Source of the DNA: JAAYXS01 sp964550375
Lineage (GTDB): Bacteria > Planctomycetota > Phycisphaerae > UBA1845 > Fen-1342
Direction: 5' to 3'
DNA length: 64,000 nucleotides
Assembly: GCA_964550375.1 (NCBI GenBank)
Contig: CAZJYX010000005.1
Location: forward strand, 1 to 64,000
This document shows, piece by piece, positions 54,070 to 62,953 of this stretch. Under the pieces are notes generated by a model. That model saw nothing but the letters and a program-made list of their open reading frames with translations. It did no database searches and was not told the DNA's origin. Position 1 is the stretch's first letter; the number at the start of each line of letters is the position of its first letter. Position numbers and translations under genes: made by a program.

Positions 54070-55160
54070 AGCGCCGTCCCGGCCACGCCGTCCACGTTCG
54101 CCAGCAGCTCGGCCGCCCGGTGGAAGACGATCTCGTTGAACCCGCAATGCCGGTAGATCGCCACGGCCCGCTGGGGCAGTGACGGCTCCGCGGCGATGCG
54201 CCGGTAGCTGCGACCGAGTTGCAGGCGCAAGGGCAGCAAGCCGATCGGCACGGGAAAGTCGCTGCCGAACACCAGCTTGCCGTGCAACTCCTGCATGCGG
54301 GCGACTTTGCGCAGCCAGCCCAGCTTGCTCCAGGCCGTCAGGGCCGATATGTCCGCGTAGAGCGGCGCGTTGGCGAATTCGCCCAGCAGGGCTTCCACCA
54401 GCAGGTGGAACGACTGGCGCGGGCCCCAGGGGACCGCCGGCGTGGCCAGATGCGCCACGATGACCGGCGGCATGCACCCCTCCCGCCGCAGATCGGCCAA
54501 CACCTCCAGCAGCGGCGCGATCGACTGGTACTCGGGGTGCTGCGTGGCGAGCGTGAACTCCTGGCCGTAGTGCACCAGCAGCGGCAGCCCGAGTTCGGCA
54601 CAGCGGCGCAGCACCGCCAGTGTGCGCGCGTCACGGCAGTCAATGTTCTGGTGCAGCGGAATCCACTTCAGCAGGCAGGCGCCGGCGGCGAAGACCTCGT
54701 CCACGCAGGCCAGGGCATTCGGGCGGTACGGATGCACGGACGCGCCGAACAGCCAGCGCTGCGGGTGCCGCCGACAGGCCGCCCGCACCATGCTGTTGGA
54801 CGCGTACATGTCGCTGCCGAATTCGCCGCGGCTTTCGGGGAATGGCGGGGCGTCGCCGAAGTCGTCGTGGTAGCGGTCGAACGCCAGCAGCACTGACCGC
54901 TCGCAGGGGCCGTCCGCACAGAGCTGGTCGACGTACCAGCGTTCCAGGGCGGCATCGAGTTCCGGCCCGGGTTGCAGGCGCCAGTCGAACCCGAGCAAAT
55001 GCTGCAGTACGGGCCGGGCCGGCCCCCGATAGAAGCGCGGAGCCAGGCAGGAGTCCAGCGCCGGCCGACCATCCTCCTCGGCCGGTTCGAAGCTGAACCG
55101 CTCGCCGGCCGCAGCCGGTCGGTGCGTGAACGCATAATGGCAGTGCACATCTATGATCAT
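54066..55160 (-). CDS. Amidohydrolase family 2 (ACMSD-like) protein
   Basis: 364 residues. TIM-barrel metal enzyme: the HxH pair in IDVHCHYAF, a Lys in LLKWIPLHQN that could be carboxylated, His in LLVHYGQEF, His in VIVAHLATP and Asp in VFGSDFPVP. These fit the full metal set of the amidohydrolase superfamily. Members hydrolyse or decarboxylate diverse small molecules; the substrate is unknown. It overlaps both neighbours by four bases. No signal peptide, so cytoplasmic. Confidence 0.85.
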   Translation of the reverse strand: MIIDVHCHYAFTHRPAAAGERFSFEPAEEDGRPALDSCLAPRFYRGPARPVLQHLLGFDWRLQPGPELDAALERWYVDQLCADGPCERSVLLAFDRYHDDFGDAPPFPESRGEFGSDMYASNSMVRAACRRHPQRWLFGASVHPYRPNALACVDEVFAAGACLLKWIPLHQNIDCRDARTLAVLRRCAELGLPLLVHYGQEFTLATQHPEYQSIAPLLEVLADLRREGCMPPVIVAHLATPAVPWGPRQSFHLLVEALLGEFANAPLYADISALTAWSKLGWLRKVARMQELHGKLVFGSDFPVPIGLLPLRLQLGRSYRRIAAEPSLPQRAVAIYRHCGFNEIVFHRAAELLANVDGVAGTAL

Positions 55161-55987
55161 CTGGCGTTCCGCCTGTCCGCGTCGGTCTCGTCAAGGTCAT
55201 GAGCCTCACTGGCCGCCCAGTCGGCCAGATCATCCGCCAAGTGCAATGGAGCTTCGTGGGCCGCCCGCAGCGTCCGCACGTCCTGGCACGTCACACGCCG
55301 GGCACGCCGCAGCAGCACCAGCACGATGCCAAGCCCCAGCACCGTGGCGCCCACCATCCAGCGCCAGTCGGGCGCCGTCCCGGCCGCGCGACCGGCGAGT
55401 CGGCTGACCTCCGTTGGACCGGGCGCTACCAGCAGCGCGGCCAGACCGGGTTGGCCGGACTGCGTCGGATAGCGGTTGATCTTCACGAAGTACCCGGTCA
55501 CGCGGACACTTGCTCCCAGCGGCAGGTCACTGGCGTCATTGGTGAATATGACCGTGCACGTGACGGCCTGATCGGGCCGCTGCAACTCCACCTGCCACAC
55601 CTGCCCGATCCGCGGGTGCCGCGGGTGGGTGTAGGGGTCCTTGTTGCGGCCAACTACGCCCTGCACGGTGATAGGCCGCCCGCGGAAATCGCCGGGCCGC
55701 TCGATCAGCGTTTGCCAGTCCGCAACCTCAATTGCCGGCCAGACGTGTCCCGGCGCTATCGGCGAGTGCTTGACGTGCTCCAAGAGCGCGTAGTACGCGG
55801 GGTGGTCAAAGTCGTAGGTGAAATCCTCGATGCCCGCCAGGGCGGCACGCACTGCGGGCGGCAACTCCTCATCCGGCCCGTCCGACCGGCTCGACGCGTT
55901 CTGCCCCCCAGCCACGGCCGCCAGGCAGACCAGTGCCGCCACGCGTAAGCAGCGCGGCGTGCTCAGAAGTCGCCATCTTCGTCCCAT
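55157..55987 (-). CDS. Exported membrane protein with OB-fold-like domain
   Basis: 276 residues from MGRRWRLL, which overlaps the previous gene by 25 bases. Signal peptide (about 1-30). The central domain (about 85-190) is beta-rich: PGDFRGRPITVQGVVGRNKD, WQVELQRPDQAVTCTVIFTN, ASVRVTGYFVKI, a pattern of OB-fold nucleic-acid or ligand-binding modules such as tRNA_anti-like domains. One membrane helix lies near 203-222, then a basic cytoplasmic tail. Function unknown. Confidence 0.7.
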   Translation of the reverse strand: MGRRWRLLSTPRCLRVAALVCLAAVAGGQNASSRSDGPDEELPPAVRAALAGIEDFTYDFDHPAYYALLEHVKHSPIAPGHVWPAIEVADWQTLIERPGDFRGRPITVQGVVGRNKDPYTHPRHPRIGQVWQVELQRPDQAVTCTVIFTNDASDLPLGASVRVTGYFVKINRYPTQSGQPGLAALLVAPGPTEVSRLAGRAAGTAPDWRWMVGATVLGLGIVLVLLRRARRVTCQDVRTLRAAHEAPLHLADDLADWAASEAHDLDETDADRRNAR

Positions 55988-56568
55988 GGGTAGCTCGGCG
56001 CGGTTGTGGTTGCGGGGGCGGTCGTCGTGGGGGGGGCTTCCTCGGGTTGCGGCTGCATGCGCGCCGGCGCCGGCAGGATGCGCCACTGCTCCTCTTCTCG
56101 GATCACGAGAATCGCGATCTGATCGGTCTTGCGGCGCAGTCGCACCTGGCTTTCCGGACGAAACTGTACCTCGCAGGTAACCTTGTACGCCCGGTCCGTG
56201 AGGTGCGGCAGCTCTACCGGCTCGATGGCCCGCACGTCCAGCGCCTCGATGGCGTGATATACGGCGTCAAACCGCTCGCGGCTCTCGGGCTCGCGCCGCC
56301 GGCTCGACAGGCGGCGATAGCCCGCATAGTCGCCCGCCAGGCAGGTTTCCAGGAAATGCCGCAGAAACGCCACGATCTCGGGGTGGTCCTCGCGGTCCGA
56401 CTCGGCGAAGCTGTACTGCGGCGGAGCCGGCGGCGGGGAAACCGGCGCGCTCTCCTCCACAGGGGGTGCCGTGTCGGGTGGCGGCGACGGACTCCGGTCG
56501 CAACCCGGCGCCAGCCCCAAACCGCCGGCGACCAGGAGCATCAGTGACCAGCGCTGCCAGCGGCGCAT
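55963..56568 (-). CDS. Predicted lipoprotein, unknown function
   Basis: 201 residues from an ATG that shares one base with the stop of the gene before it (TGATG). The hydrophobic N-terminus leads to a lipobox-like A-P-G-C (Cys about 23), a Pro-rich linker, and a compact domain (about 55-165): PEIVAFLRHFLETCLAGDYA, YKVTCEVQFRPESQVRLRRK and ILVIREEEQWRILPAP, resembling NTF2-like folds in spacing. The C-terminus is Pro/Thr-rich and ends in DEDGDF. Confidence 0.68.
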   Translation of the reverse strand: MRRWQRWSLMLLVAGGLGLAPGCDRSPSPPPDTAPPVEESAPVSPPPAPPQYSFAESDREDHPEIVAFLRHFLETCLAGDYAGYRRLSSRRREPESRERFDAVYHAIEALDVRAIEPVELPHLTDRAYKVTCEVQFRPESQVRLRRKTDQIAILVIREEEQWRILPAPARMQPQPEEAPPTTTAPATTTAPSYPWDEDGDF

Positions 56569-57692
56569 CACGAGCAACCCTCCCGCCGGGCGTAGCGCAC
56601 CGCCTGCTTCAGCCACGTCACGAACTGGTCGGGAACCAATTCGGCGTCCTCGAAGCTCACGGACCGCACACCCGCCCGGACCGCCGCTGTCACGGCGCGC
56701 ACGAACGCGCCGGCATCACCCCCCTCGGCCTCCTCCGCCGAAAGCAGGAGCGCGGTCTTGCTCGGCTCAGGAACGTCCTCGGCGAACCAGTCAGCCAGGG
56801 CGGCCGAATCCAGCCAGTCGCAAAGCGGCCGGCGCAGAGTCTCCCAGCCGGGCGTGACCAGATTATGCACGGGAACGCACAGCATTCGTAACGAAGCGTA
56901 CTCCTGCCGCAGCCGCGTGAGCCAGGCCGCCAAATCATCGCGCAGCGCCCGCTCGTACTCGAGCAGTGCTGGTGGAAGCCGGGGCCCGGCATCCGTGGTT
57001 TCGCCACCCATTCCGGCCCGCTGTCGTTCTGCATACAACCGCTGCACGGCTTGGCGTGCGGCGTCCACGTCGACGCCGGCCTGGCGGGCTGTCTGCAGCG
57101 CCGCCGAACTGAAGGAGGCGTCGAACCACTCCTCCAAGTCGTCCCAGGAGTCGGCTGCGTCGCCCACCCAGACTTCGTGCCAGAGCCCACCAAGCACGAA
57201 CCCGGCCGGGGCATAACGCGTCAGATCCGCAAGCGTGGCGCCCAGCAGCTCGCGCCATGCCGGATGGAACGCGCTGGCACCCTGCCAGGCCAACTCGTCC
57301 CCCCAGGCGTTGCACGGACACAAACCCGGCTGTTGACCCGCAATGCCTTTCAGGTCGGCCAGGTGCAGGGCGAAGAGGAGCTTCAACCCGTGGCGCTGGG
57401 CGTACTCCTGGATTGGACCCAGCGTGTCGCGTTTGCCGCACCAGCGCGCTACCGGCGGCCGGAGCCCGCACGCCTTGTAAAGCGGCAACTCCGGCTGGAA
57501 GTGCCAACCGCCCTCCGTGAAGAAGTGCGGCGAGGGGAAGCCGCCGGCCAGGCGGAACTGCGCCACCTCACCGGTGACGACCGGCACGGTCAGGTGGTCG
57601 ATGCCCACCTCCCCGACCACGCGGTCGAGCAGGTTGCCGGCCGTGGTAGCGAAGTTCCAGGGTGGCAGGATGAGCCCAAAGTCAGTCGGCAT
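56568..57692 (-). CDS. Hypothetical soluble protein, first gene of the operon
   Basis: 374 residues from the ATG at 57692, with AAAGGTG upstream. The alternation of strands and helices (FGLILPPWNFATT, LKLLFALHLADLK, PAGFVLGGLWHEVW, MLCVPVHNLVTPG, VRSVSFEDAELVPD) suggests a TIM barrel, possibly glycosidase-like, but no active-site motif is certain. No signal peptide. Four further genes follow with overlaps of 1-25 bases. Confidence 0.7.
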   Translation of the reverse strand: MPTDFGLILPPWNFATTAGNLLDRVVGEVGIDHLTVPVVTGEVAQFRLAGGFPSPHFFTEGGWHFQPELPLYKACGLRPPVARWCGKRDTLGPIQEYAQRHGLKLLFALHLADLKGIAGQQPGLCPCNAWGDELAWQGASAFHPAWRELLGATLADLTRYAPAGFVLGGLWHEVWVGDAADSWDDLEEWFDASFSSAALQTARQAGVDVDAARQAVQRLYAERQRAGMGGETTDAGPRLPPALLEYERALRDDLAAWLTRLRQEYASLRMLCVPVHNLVTPGWETLRRPLCDWLDSAALADWFAEDVPEPSKTALLLSAEEAEGGDAGAFVRAVTAAVRAGVRSVSFEDAELVPDQFVTWLKQAVRYARREGCS

Positions 57693-57801
57693 CGCGTAAT
57701 CACACCTTTGGCACAGTGCGGCGCGTCGCGCCATCATGAGGGTAGCCGATTCGCCCAGTGTCTGCTAGCATGACTACTGGCAGGTTCGTTGGAGCTTCAC
57801 C

Positions 57802-59397
57802 GTGCCGGAAACACCTGAGCACTATTGCCGTTATTGTCCGGGTGAGGACCGCGTACTCATCTCAGACGCTGTCTGCCTGGGTCGTCGCCGCGCGAATTTT
57901 CATAAGTGCCCCGGCTGCCAGTTCAACGATGACGAGAAGGACAATGCTCCGTACGAGGCCCAGATGGTGAACACGGGGCCAACCCGACTGCCCACGCGTG
58001 CGGAACAGGAAGAGCAAGACATGATCCAGACCGTGTTCAAGGCCTACGACGTGCGTGCGACCGTGCCCGACCCCCTCAACGAGGATGTCGCCTGGCGCAT
58101 CGGCAACGCCACCGCGCAATTCCTGCGCACATCGCTGTGCGGCTACGACCGCAGCGATTTGAAGATGAACACGCTCATCGTCGGCCGCGACATGCGCAAG
58201 CACAGCCTGGCACTGTGCCAGGCCTTCACCGAAGGCGCTCTGGCGGTTGGCTGCGGCGTGATCGACATCGGCATGATCGATACGTCTCAGATCGCATTCG
58301 CCACCAACCATCTGCCCTGCTGTGGCGGCGTGCAGACCACCGCCAGCCATAACCCGGCCAACTACAACGGCTTCAAGATCTCCGGCCCCAAGGGCAAGCC
58401 GATCGGGGCCGAGACCGGTCTGAGAGAGATTGCCCGAATCGCCGAGGCGATTTCGCGCTACGATGCGCCGACGACTCGCAAAGTGCAGCGTCTGGACCTT
58501 TCCCGCGAATACCGCGACTACCTGCTGAAGTTCCTGGACGAACCGCGGTCGCTTAAGGTGGTCATCGATGCCTCCAACGGCATGGCCGGCCGCTGGTTTC
58601 CGATCCTCTTCGACAACGTGCCCGGCCTGAAAGTGATTCCGCTGAACTTCGAGCACGACGGGGAGTTCGTCCATCCACCCAACCCGCTCGTGCCGGCCAA
58701 CCTCGAGCAATTACGGACGGCAGTCCGCGCGGAGGGCGCTGATTTCGGGGCCTGCTTCGACGGCGACGCGGACCGTTGCATGTTCGTGGATGAGAACGCC
58801 GCCATCGTCCGCTGCGACCTGATCACCGCATTGCTCGCCGGCGAATATCTGCGGTCCAACCCGGGCGCTGCGGTCGTCTACGACCTGCGCTCCAGCCGCG
58901 TGGTGCCCGAGCAGATCAAGAAGGCCGGCGGCGTGCCCAAACGCGAACGCGTCGGGCACGTATTCATGAAGCGCGCCATGGCAGAATCCAAGGGCGTCTT
59001 CGGCGGCGAGTTGAGCGGTCACTTCTACTTCCGCGACTTCTTCAACTGCGACTCCGGCATGCTGGCGTTCATCGCCGTCGTCAATTTGCTGACGCACACG
59101 GGCCAGTCGCTCGGCACGCTGCTGCGCCCGCTGGAGACCTACGCGGCCAGCGGCGAGCGGAACTTCGAGAACGACGACAAGGACGGCACCTTCCAGCGCA
59201 TCGCCGAACGATACCACGACGCGCAGATCGACCACCTCGACGGCGTGACCGTTCAGTACGCCGACTGGTGGTTCAACGTCCGCGCCTCGAACACTGAGCC
59301 GCTGCTGCGGCTGAACATGGAGGCCCGCGACGCCGCCCTGCTTGAAGAGAAGCTGAAGGAACTGACCCCCGTGCTCGGCACGCCGGTGGAGCATTAG
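57802..59397 (+). CDS. Phosphomannomutase/phosphoglucomutase with N-terminal zinc ribbon
   Basis: 531 residues from a GTG. The first 50 residues hold Cys9/Cys12 (CRYC) and Cys36/Cys39 (CPGC), a probable zinc ribbon not found in ordinary phosphohexomutases. The enzyme starts at MIQTVFKAYDVRATVPDPL. Active-site serine lies in QTTASHNPANYNGFKISGP, the metal loop is FDGDADRCMFVDE, the sugar loop GGELSGHFYFRDF and the phosphate loop SNTEPLLRLNMEA. It interconverts hexose-6- and -1-phosphates and could feed GDP-mannose for gmd/fcl. An internal start at 58021 would give a conventional enzyme. Confidence 0.92.
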   Translation: MPETPEHYCRYCPGEDRVLISDAVCLGRRRANFHKCPGCQFNDDEKDNAPYEAQMVNTGPTRLPTRAEQEEQDMIQTVFKAYDVRATVPDPLNEDVAWRIGNATAQFLRTSLCGYDRSDLKMNTLIVGRDMRKHSLALCQAFTEGALAVGCGVIDIGMIDTSQIAFATNHLPCCGGVQTTASHNPANYNGFKISGPKGKPIGAETGLREIARIAEAISRYDAPTTRKVQRLDLSREYRDYLLKFLDEPRSLKVVIDASNGMAGRWFPILFDNVPGLKVIPLNFEHDGEFVHPPNPLVPANLEQLRTAVRAEGADFGACFDGDADRCMFVDENAAIVRCDLITALLAGEYLRSNPGAAVVYDLRSSRVVPEQIKKAGGVPKRERVGHVFMKRAMAESKGVFGGELSGHFYFRDFFNCDSGMLAFIAVVNLLTHTGQSLGTLLRPLETYAASGERNFENDDKDGTFQRIAERYHDAQIDHLDGVTVQYADWWFNVRASNTEPLLRLNMEARDAALLEEKLKELTPVLGTPVEH

Positions 59398-59460
59398 CGC
59401 CGCCCAGCTCGGCGGCCCGGCCGCGGCTCGGACGCCGCATGGCACCCGGAACACCCTCGC

Positions 59461-60732
59461 ATGACCACGACCACCGCAACCCCGCCGGCGGAATTCTGTC
59501 ATCTGGACCTCGCCAACGGCGTTGAGTTCGCCGCCGAGCTGCTGCCGCAGCGCCAGACCGTCGCCATCTGCTGCCGGCTGCTGACCGGCCTGGCTGACGA
59601 GCCGCCCGAATTGACCGGCATCAACGGCATCGTCGAACGTACGCTCTCCAAGGGCACCCGCCGCTTCGACGGCCGCGGCCTGGCGGACGCGTTCGATGCC
59701 CTGGGGGCCTCGTGGTCGTCTGCGAGCGGGCGCCAATCCACGCTCGTGCGAGTCGTCTGCCTGCCGGAGTTCACGCTTGCGGCGCTTGACCTCGTCGGCG
59801 AGATGGTCTGCCACCCCACCTTTCCGGACGACGCCTGCCGAGTCGCGATCGATCTGGCGCAGCAGGAGCTGCGGCGCATGGAGGACGAGCCGGACGAGTT
59901 GTTGCGCGCCCTGATCCAGCGGCTGACACTCGGGCCGGTGCTGGGGCGCCACCCCGGCGGCGAGCCGGAGACGCTGGGGCGCCTCACGCCGGACCTGGTG
60001 CGGGCGCACTGGCAGAGATGTTATCACGCCGGCCGCATGCAGATTGCGGCGGCCGGGCCGGTCGTGCCCGAGCGGCTGGCCGCGCACATCGAGCAGACGT
60101 TTGCCGGGCTGGGCAGTTCGGAGCGGGCCGGCCGCGCGCCGGCGGCCGTGGAGTTCCAGCCGCAGCGCGTGCATCGGCAGAAGGAGCTCGAGCAGCAGTA
60201 CATCGGCATCACCCTCCCCGGCCTGGCGCGTGAAGATCCCGGGTTCGTCGTCGAACAGGTGGCGCTGCGTGTGCTTTCGGGCGGCATGAGCGGTCGGCTG
60301 TTCACTGAAGTTCGGGAGAAGCTAGGTCTGGTGTACTGGGTGGGCGCCTGGCACGAACAGCCCCGCGGGCATGGCGTGATTCACCTAGGCGCCAGCACCA
60401 CGCCCGAGCGTTGCCACCAGACGTTCGAGAAGCTGCTGACCGAGCTGGCGCGGCTGGCGGAGGACCTGACCGCGGAGGAAGTCACGCGGGCGCGCGACGG
60501 CCTGATCGCCCATTACGAGACCGAAAGCGACCTGACGCGGGCCCGGGCCGGCGGTCTCAGCGACGACCTGTTCCACCACGGCCGCCCTATCGGTCTGGGA
60601 CCCAAGCTGGCCGCCATCCGCGCCGTTACGCGGGAGCACGTGGCCGACTACGCGGGCCGCCTGCCGCGTGACCGCCTGTGCGTGGCCACGCTGGGGCCGC
60701 GGGCGGTCTTGAGCCCCTCCGCTGAGGGGTAG
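59461..60732 (+). CDS. M16-family peptidase homologue lacking the zinc site
   Basis: 423 residues. Two M16 halves are visible. Where active enzymes have HxxEH, this has GINGIVERTLSKGT (53-66): the second His becomes Arg, the first is Gly, and only the Glu remains. The substrate-binding Arg/Tyr region is kept in SGRLFTEVREKLGLVYWVGA. This pattern fits a non-catalytic partner subunit of M16 heterodimers. No catalytic partner is adjacent. Cytoplasmic; no signal peptide. Confidence 0.88.
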   Translation: MTTTTATPPAEFCHLDLANGVEFAAELLPQRQTVAICCRLLTGLADEPPELTGINGIVERTLSKGTRRFDGRGLADAFDALGASWSSASGRQSTLVRVVCLPEFTLAALDLVGEMVCHPTFPDDACRVAIDLAQQELRRMEDEPDELLRALIQRLTLGPVLGRHPGGEPETLGRLTPDLVRAHWQRCYHAGRMQIAAAGPVVPERLAAHIEQTFAGLGSSERAGRAPAAVEFQPQRVHRQKELEQQYIGITLPGLAREDPGFVVEQVALRVLSGGMSGRLFTEVREKLGLVYWVGAWHEQPRGHGVIHLGASTTPERCHQTFEKLLTELARLAEDLTAEEVTRARDGLIAHYETESDLTRARAGGLSDDLFHHGRPIGLGPKLAAIRAVTREHVADYAGRLPRDRLCVATLGPRAVLSPSAEG

Positions 60733-60782
60733 GGGGGGAACGTCCGGTATTGAAGCAGGCGTTCGCGGGCCGCGCGTCGCCC

Positions 60783-60810
60783 TTGGAATGCTGCGCCGGT
60801 GTGTTATACT
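60783..60810 (+). promoter_or_regulatory. Promoter of the EF-G-like gene
   Basis: TTGGAA (60783-60788), 16 bases, then TATACT (60805-60810), ending 52 bases before the start codon. Confidence 0.55.
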
Positions 60811-60862
60811 GACGGTCTTTGCTAATTCCGCACTGAAGACGTCCGCTTACGGAGGCTGTTGA

Positions 60863-62905
60863 ATGGCTGGGCACCAGGTCGAAGACATCCGCAATATCGC
60901 GCTCGTGGGGCACTCTTCCGCCGGCAAGACCACGCTGGGAGAGGCGCTCCTGCTCAAGGCCGGTGTGACCAACCGCCTCGGCAGCGTGGACGACGGCTCC
61001 AGCCTGCTCGACCACGACGAGGAGTCCCGGGAGCGTAAACACAGCGTTGACTCCGCGGTCTTCTACGTTGAGCACAACGGCAAGCTGCTGAACTTCATCG
61101 ACACGCCTGGCATGCCCGACTACGTCGGCATGGCCATGGCGGGCCTGATGGGTGCCGATACGGCGTGCATCGTGGTCTCCGGCAGCAGCGGGATCGGCGT
61201 GAACACGCGGCGGATGTTCAACGCCGCCGGCGACGCCGGCCTGGCCCGCATGATCGTCGTGACGCGCGTGGACGCCGATAACCTGAACTTGGATGATGTG
61301 TTGGGCGGTATTCGCGAGACGTTCGGCCCGGCCTGCCACCCGGTCAACCTGCCGGCTGACGGCGGCCGGCGCGTCGTGGACCTGCTGACCGAGACGGAAG
61401 GCACGGCCGACGTGCTCGACGTAGCCTCGGCCCACACTGAACTGGTCGAGGCGATCGTCGAGACCAACGAAGCCCTCATGGAAGCCTACATGGAGACCGG
61501 CAGTGCGCCGCCGGACAAGCTGGCGCCCGCCATCCAGAAGGCCGTCGCCGCCGGCGTCCTGATTCCGATCTTCTTCGTCAGCTCAACCAAGGACGTCGGC
61601 ATCAGCGAGTTGCTGGACGCGATCGTGCGCTGCGCCCCGTCACCGGGCGATGCGCGTCCGCGCCTGCTGACCGTCGGCGAGGGCGAGCAGGCCCAGACGA
61701 CGGAGATCGTGGCCAAGCCGGACGGTGACTTTATTGCCCAGGTGTTCAAGATCACCTCCGACCCCAAGAGCAACATCAAGTACTCCGTCGCGCGCGTGTT
61801 CAGCGGGACGCTCAAGCCCGACGGGCAGGTTTTCACCGCCGGTGACCGCAAGGGCCAGCGTCCCGGCCACCTGTTCAAGCTGCGCGGCGGCCAGCACGAC
61901 GACCTGGCCGTGGGTTCCGCCGGCGATATCATCGCCTTCGCCAAGCTGGATTTCACGATCGGCGGCACACTGTTCGGCAAGGCCGCCGAGGGGACCGTCC
62001 ACGGCCCGAAGTTCCCCACGCCGATGTTCGCCTTGGCCCTGGAACCCAAGTCGCGCGGCGACGTGGAGAAGATCAGCGGGGCCTTGCAGCGCTTCGCCGA
62101 GGAAGACCCCTGCTTCGATTACCACCGCGACAGCGAGACCAACGAACTGGTCATGCAGGGGCTGGGCGACCAGCACCTCAACGTGGTGCGCAGCAAGATG
62201 AAGCGCTACTTCAAGCTTGAGGTGGACACCAAGGCGCCCAAGATCCCGTACCGCGAAACCATCTCCGGCTCGGTCAAGTACGTCGAATACACACACAAGA
62301 AGCAGACCGGCGGGGCCGGCCAGTTCGCCCGTGTCTTCATCGACATGGAACCCAACGAGCGCGGCGCCGGCTACGAATTCCTTGACAAGATCTTCGGTGG
62401 CTCGATCGACCAGGCCTTCCGCCCCAGCGTGGACAAGGGCGTTCGCGACCAGATGAAACGCGGCGTCATCGCCGGCTGCCCGGTGGTGGATGTGCGCGTG
62501 TCGCTGGTGGACGGCAAGACGCACCCGGTGGACAGCAAAGACATCGCCTTCCAGATTGCCGGCCGCAGCGTCTTCAAGAAGGCCTTCATGCAGTGCAAGC
62601 CGATCCTGCTCGAGCCGCTGGTCACGATTGAAATCACGATCCCCGCGGAGTTCGTGGGCGACATCACGCGAGACCTGGCCGGCAAGCGCGGCCAGATTAC
62701 CGGCCAGGACGTCCTGCCGGGCAACCAGATTTGCATCACCGGCATCGTCCCCCTGGCCGAGGTGGCCACCTATAGCTCCCAGCTCAAGAGTGCCACCGGT
62801 GGGCAGGGCAGCTACGTCATGGAATTCAGCCACTATGACGTCGTGCCGCCTAACGTCCAGCAGCAGATCCAGGCCAGCTACAAGGCAGCGGAGGAAGAGG
62901 ACTAA
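60863..62905 (+). CDS. Elongation factor G-like GTPase (EF-G paralogue)
   Basis: 680 residues after GGAGGCTG. EF-G domain order I-V is complete. G1 is GHSSAGKTT (16-24). G3 is DTPGMPDY (80-87), so the catalytic His of DTPGHVDF is Met. G4 is TRVD (134-137) where NKxD is expected. These changes are typical of the EF-G-like paralogues (FusA2 type) found beside canonical EF-G. Domain IV (KKQTGGAGQFARVFIDMEP) and domain V are intact, so ribosome binding is likely; the role may be recycling, stress or regulatory. Confidence 0.92.
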   Translation: MAGHQVEDIRNIALVGHSSAGKTTLGEALLLKAGVTNRLGSVDDGSSLLDHDEESRERKHSVDSAVFYVEHNGKLLNFIDTPGMPDYVGMAMAGLMGADTACIVVSGSSGIGVNTRRMFNAAGDAGLARMIVVTRVDADNLNLDDVLGGIRETFGPACHPVNLPADGGRRVVDLLTETEGTADVLDVASAHTELVEAIVETNEALMEAYMETGSAPPDKLAPAIQKAVAAGVLIPIFFVSSTKDVGISELLDAIVRCAPSPGDARPRLLTVGEGEQAQTTEIVAKPDGDFIAQVFKITSDPKSNIKYSVARVFSGTLKPDGQVFTAGDRKGQRPGHLFKLRGGQHDDLAVGSAGDIIAFAKLDFTIGGTLFGKAAEGTVHGPKFPTPMFALALEPKSRGDVEKISGALQRFAEEDPCFDYHRDSETNELVMQGLGDQHLNVVRSKMKRYFKLEVDTKAPKIPYRETISGSVKYVEYTHKKQTGGAGQFARVFIDMEPNERGAGYEFLDKIFGGSIDQAFRPSVDKGVRDQMKRGVIAGCPVVDVRVSLVDGKTHPVDSKDIAFQIAGRSVFKKAFMQCKPILLEPLVTIEITIPAEFVGDITRDLAGKRGQITGQDVLPGNQICITGIVPLAEVATYSSQLKSATGGQGSYVMEFSHYDVVPPNVQQQIQASYKAAEEED

Positions 62906-62953
62906 GCCCGGCTCGGCCGGCCAAGACGCGTCTGACGCCGCGCAACGCCCGGC

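Noticed and set aside
58711..60174. Minus-strand open frame of 487 codons opposite the hexomutase and M16 genes
   Set aside because: It is antisense to two genes with recognisable family motifs and has no ribosome site.
61640..62833. Minus-strand open frame of 397 codons opposite the EF-G-like gene
   Set aside because: Shadow of a conserved translation factor; no recognisable domain.
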